NCBI GenBank assembly: GCA_011503125.2
Contig: WWBZ02000082.1
Location: 124,001 to 188,000 of the forward strand
Direction of reading: 5' to 3'
Source of the DNA: Botryosphaeria dothidea
Lineage: Eukaryota; Ascomycota; Dothideomycetes; Botryosphaeriales; Botryosphaeriaceae
DNA length: 64,000 bases
Shown here: piece after piece, positions 61,174 through 64,000 of the stretch
How positions within the stretch are numbered: the stretch's first letter is position 1
How the letters are laid out: each line of letters opens with the position of its first letter
Notes under the pieces: generated by a model
What the model saw: the letters and a program-made list of their open reading frames with translations, nothing else
What the model was told of the DNA's origin: nothing
Database searches by the model: none
Position numbers and translations under genes: made by a program

Positions 61174-61917
61174 TGCAGGGGAGGGTTGAGTTGTTGGAAA
61201 AAGCGCAGAGGCGGTTGGATGGAGAGCGAAAAAGAAGCTTGGGCTGTGGCTGCGAGCTCGGAGCTTTTCCTTGCACGCACGCACCGCCACAGCAGGCAAG
61301 GGCGAGTAAGTCGCAAGGAGCCTCCAGATCTCCTGCGAGCATTCTTTCCTTCAACACATTGTCCAACGGATCAAAGAGGATCAAGGAGCTTCGTGATTCT
61401 TCTGTGCAGTAGTGAAGAGCTCCTCCTGCAGTGAGCTACGAGTACGTAAAGCAGACTCAGAAGGCTGAGAGCCTGCTACACTTGGGCCCACAGAGCACAA
61501 TCGTACTCGCCAATGACAGGCTCCGCATTCCCAACACGTCCAATTGCTCTCGTCCAGCACGCCGGTTTTTACCCCGAGGCCCGGAGCGCGGGGGATGCGA
61601 AAAGCCTGTGTGCTTCCTGATCAGGCAACAATCACGGTATCACCACGTCGCCCGCTCCCACTGCTCTCGCCGAAAGTCGGCTCGCAACCACCACAGCGAT
61701 TTCGGAACCCCTTTGCACGCCCAGCGAGTTCGGCATTCTTGCGACGTTTGAAGTTTGGACTCAGCTCCGATCAAGGCCCTTTGGACTTCTACGCATTGTC
61801 GAATCGATTCCCGTCCCTTACGGCTCGAACCGCGCCGCCCAGCTGGGCCCCTATATATCCACCATCCATCTACTAACACCCCGCTTATAACCGAAACGCC
61901 CACAGCTACATGCGCCT
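61174..61917. other. Intergenic region between MRM2 and RFT1
   Basis: MRM2 promoter and RFT1 3' flank. No supported gene. Confidence 0.6.
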
Positions 61918-63702
61918 TCATTTCTCCTTCTTCTCCTGCGGTGGTTCCCTCTTTGGCCGCAGCATGTGGTAGCACTGCAGCAAATAGTCGCGTTCGAGGA
62001 CAAGGCTGCACGCGTCTCGATCAGCGCCTTGTTGTCAATCTGGGGCAGCAACACTTACATAGTCAACCCCAACACCCCTGAAATGGCGCCTGATCTAAAA
62101 ATCTTACCAAACAGTCCGTATTCTGAGAGGTAGCCATCCGTCAGCTTCAACGCCGCGGGCGCGGTCACAGCTACCGCGACGCTCGAGCCCTTTGGCATCG
62201 TGGCCATATAATCGAAGTTCTGCCACGCCAAAGTCAGCCCAAGACATTCATCTTGCAATGGATAATAAAATGAAATCCAAGAAAGAGCTCAGCACTCACC
62301 TCGCCTTCTTTTCCAAACCAACTCCCAATGAACTCGGCGGCCCACGCGATCCGGAGCCCCATATTCACACAGTTCGCCCACACCAATCCCTGCGCCCCCA
62401 TCCCCAACACCCTCAAAAACACGTACGCCGCGCCGGCGAACCCGCCGAAAAACACGCCCATGTACACCGACTGCCGGTGCAGCTGCGCGTTAGTCGCGAC
62501 ACTCGCTACGAACGCCTCCGTGACGCCATTGAGCGCGAGAAGCGGGATGTAATAACAATACGCAGCGAGCGTATCGCCGGCGCCCGTATCGGCCCAGCGC
62601 GAGCCCGCGACGACCCTGAGCAGCAGCGGCGCGAGCGTGGGCCCGAACGCGCAGGCGGCCAGCGAGATGAGGGCGTACAGGTGCAGGATCGTCTGCAGGA
62701 TGATGCGCGCCTGCCGGACGCCGGCCTTGTCGCGCTTCTGCGTGGACGGGTCAGGCGAGCAGAGCTTGGAGAAGAGGTTGCGGCTGCTCTCCTCGATGGG
62801 TTGGAAGAGCATGCGCGCGATCAGGCCGCCGTAGTTGGAGGCGAGGGCGTAGGCGCCTTGGTCGCGGAGGGTGGTGAGCGAGGTGATGAGGATGGCGTCG
62901 CCTTGCGTGAGGACATATTTGATGCTGGATTGGAGGAAAAGGGAGAGACTAAGGTTGACGAGCGGGCGTGGGAACCGGTCGACGATATATTCATTTGGGT
63001 CGCTGCAACCTTGTTAACTCTGTCCCAAGAAGTATGGATGATAGCGGTAGATTACTTCTTTTTCAACGTCTGCGGCAGCAGGGAAAACTTTTCCTTCTTG
63101 GCTACATGTGTGACGCGCCAGGCATAGACAGCCAGGAACACGAGAGAGTATGCGAGCTGGCCAACGGCGAAAGGTGATGCTCCAGGATCGCATCCCAGCC
63201 TGCTTGCGAAGATGGCGAAGCCGCAGGTTGCAAAGCATCTCACAAGAGCTGCAGTGCTCTCAGCTGATGCTCGGATTTTGTATAGCATCAACTGCTGGGT
63301 CGCGGTAAAAGCGGGCTCGGTGTGGAGCTCGAAAATGGTGGCATAGGCGTAGATCCATAGCGACTGGCGGAAATATGCCACATCAGGCACATCGGCACGC
63401 AACCACAGCCAGGCGAGGACATGCGAGAGAACGAAGCCTAGAGCGATGGCGATGTACGAAAGATTGATGACGGCCTGGATGCTACCGGTCTGTCTCTGCA
63501 GCGCGACGCGCAGGCTTTCGCGGGAGAAATAGAGGACAGAAATGGAGAAGAGCTCGAGCTGGGCGGAGATTCCCAGAAGCTCGGGAGAAAGAAAGCGAAG
63601 CAAAACTTGATTGACGGCGAAGGTGAGAGCTCGCGATCCTACCTGGAGGAGGATGAGAAAGGTGGCCCCCTTTGCAGAGGCAGAGAGAGCGGAGCCAGAC
63701 AT
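61918..63702 (-). CDS. RFT1: Rft1 family ER membrane protein (dolichol-linked oligosaccharide pathway)
   Basis: Exons complement(63056..63702, 62300..63002, 62059..62219, 61918..62005) close in phase to 532 residues. Rft1 is needed for N-glycosylation and was proposed to flip Man5GlcNAc2-PP-dolichol across the ER membrane, a role that is debated. The polytopic protein starts [20 protein letters not shown] and carries the family blocks [51 protein letters not shown] and QPIEESSRN. The last exon gives [22 protein letters not shown] found it by splicing GTAAGT at 62058 to a CAG at 62006-62008; without it the frame stops early. Length matches yeast Rft1. Confidence 0.94.
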
Positions 63703-64000
63703 GGTGTGCTCTTGGAAGGGGTGTCGTTCCGAGGCTGACAACTACGGATGACCACGAAATCACCTACACGAGTTCATTTAGTCTTGTGGATCTTGACTTG
63801 GCTGTTCCAGGTGGACTGAGATGAAGATGTGGACGGGCGAATGCCGCGTCAAAGGCCAGGTTGAAAGTCGTGGCCCGTGCGACAGCCCATTCAATCCTCT
63901 TCAGCCCTTCTCTCAAGACCCATCTTCCATCAACCTCCTAAAAAGAGAAGCATCGCAAGTTGACAACAGATTAAATATCTACAGGTACTCCCGTATCCGC
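63703..64000. other. RFT1 promoter region at the right edge
   Basis: 298 bases upstream of RFT1. Nothing coding seen; the next gene lies outside the window. Confidence 0.5.

Noticed and set aside
62055..62057. Apparent early stop of RFT1 after LGLTM
   Set aside because: A GTAAGT donor overlaps that stop. Splicing to the CAG at 62006-62008 restores the conserved C-terminal VLERDYLLQ.

Overview
The window is nuclear DNA of a filamentous ascomycete (Pezizomycotina). Protein genes are cut by short introns of about 45-80 nt with GT(R)AGT donors, CTRAY branch sites close to the acceptor and YAG acceptors, and intergenic DNA is moderately GC-rich. The protein set (hybrid histidine kinase, inositol phosphorylceramide synthase, alternative NADH dehydrogenase, a DUF6594-like protein, a fungal ~61-residue repeat family) fits that group. 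A Dothideomycete is a guess. I see no operons, CRISPR array, rRNA or convincing tRNA.

I rebuilt gene models by translating both strands across splice sites and checking that the phases close. From left to right: a partial 3' exon at the left edge (190-393, +); MCM4 (1412-4550, -) divergent from tubulin cofactor A (4910-5377, +), with an MluI-type ACGCGT box between them; a fused FKBP-STIMATE gene (6221-7828, -); a large PAS hybrid histidine kinase (9175-15318, -); Mo25/Hym1 (17068-18352, -); a Csk1-like CDK (19183-20764, -) divergent from the F-BAR/muHD endocytic protein Syp1 (21221-24271, +).

A 4.3 kb gene-poor stretch (24272-28537) follows. Then come IPC synthase AUR1 (28538-29985, -), a further 3.9 kb without a recognisable gene, an Ace2/Swi5-type zinc-finger regulator (33934-35993, -), the ubiquitin-eS31 fusion UBI3 (36854-37441, +), kinetochore MIS14/NSL1 (37845-38536, -), a small conserved-looking 138-residue protein (40153-40919, -) and a Ras-GAP of the S. 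pombe Gap1 type (42322-44952, -).

The right third holds a DUF6594-like membrane protein (47585-50111, -), a type II NADH dehydrogenase (51058-53100, -), arginase (53951-55098, -) with a perfect 15-bp inverted repeat upstream, two neighbouring members of a fungal repeat family (56834-57363 and 58063-59406, +), mitochondrial rRNA methyltransferase MRM2 (59754-61173, -) and the glycolipid translocation protein RFT1 (61918-63702, -).

Most genes are unrelated housekeeping functions. The links I can see are only thematic: Hym1 and an Ace2-like factor both belong to the RAM/MOR network in yeasts, and AUR1 and RFT1 both serve ER/Golgi lipid pathways. The most interesting items are the in-frame fusion of a secretory FKBP to a STIMATE membrane protein, the tandem-repeat gene next to its single-repeat, intron-split relative, the arginase-upstream palindrome, and several unusual exon structures (an ATG-only coding exon, 30-nt microexons, a GC-AG intron).
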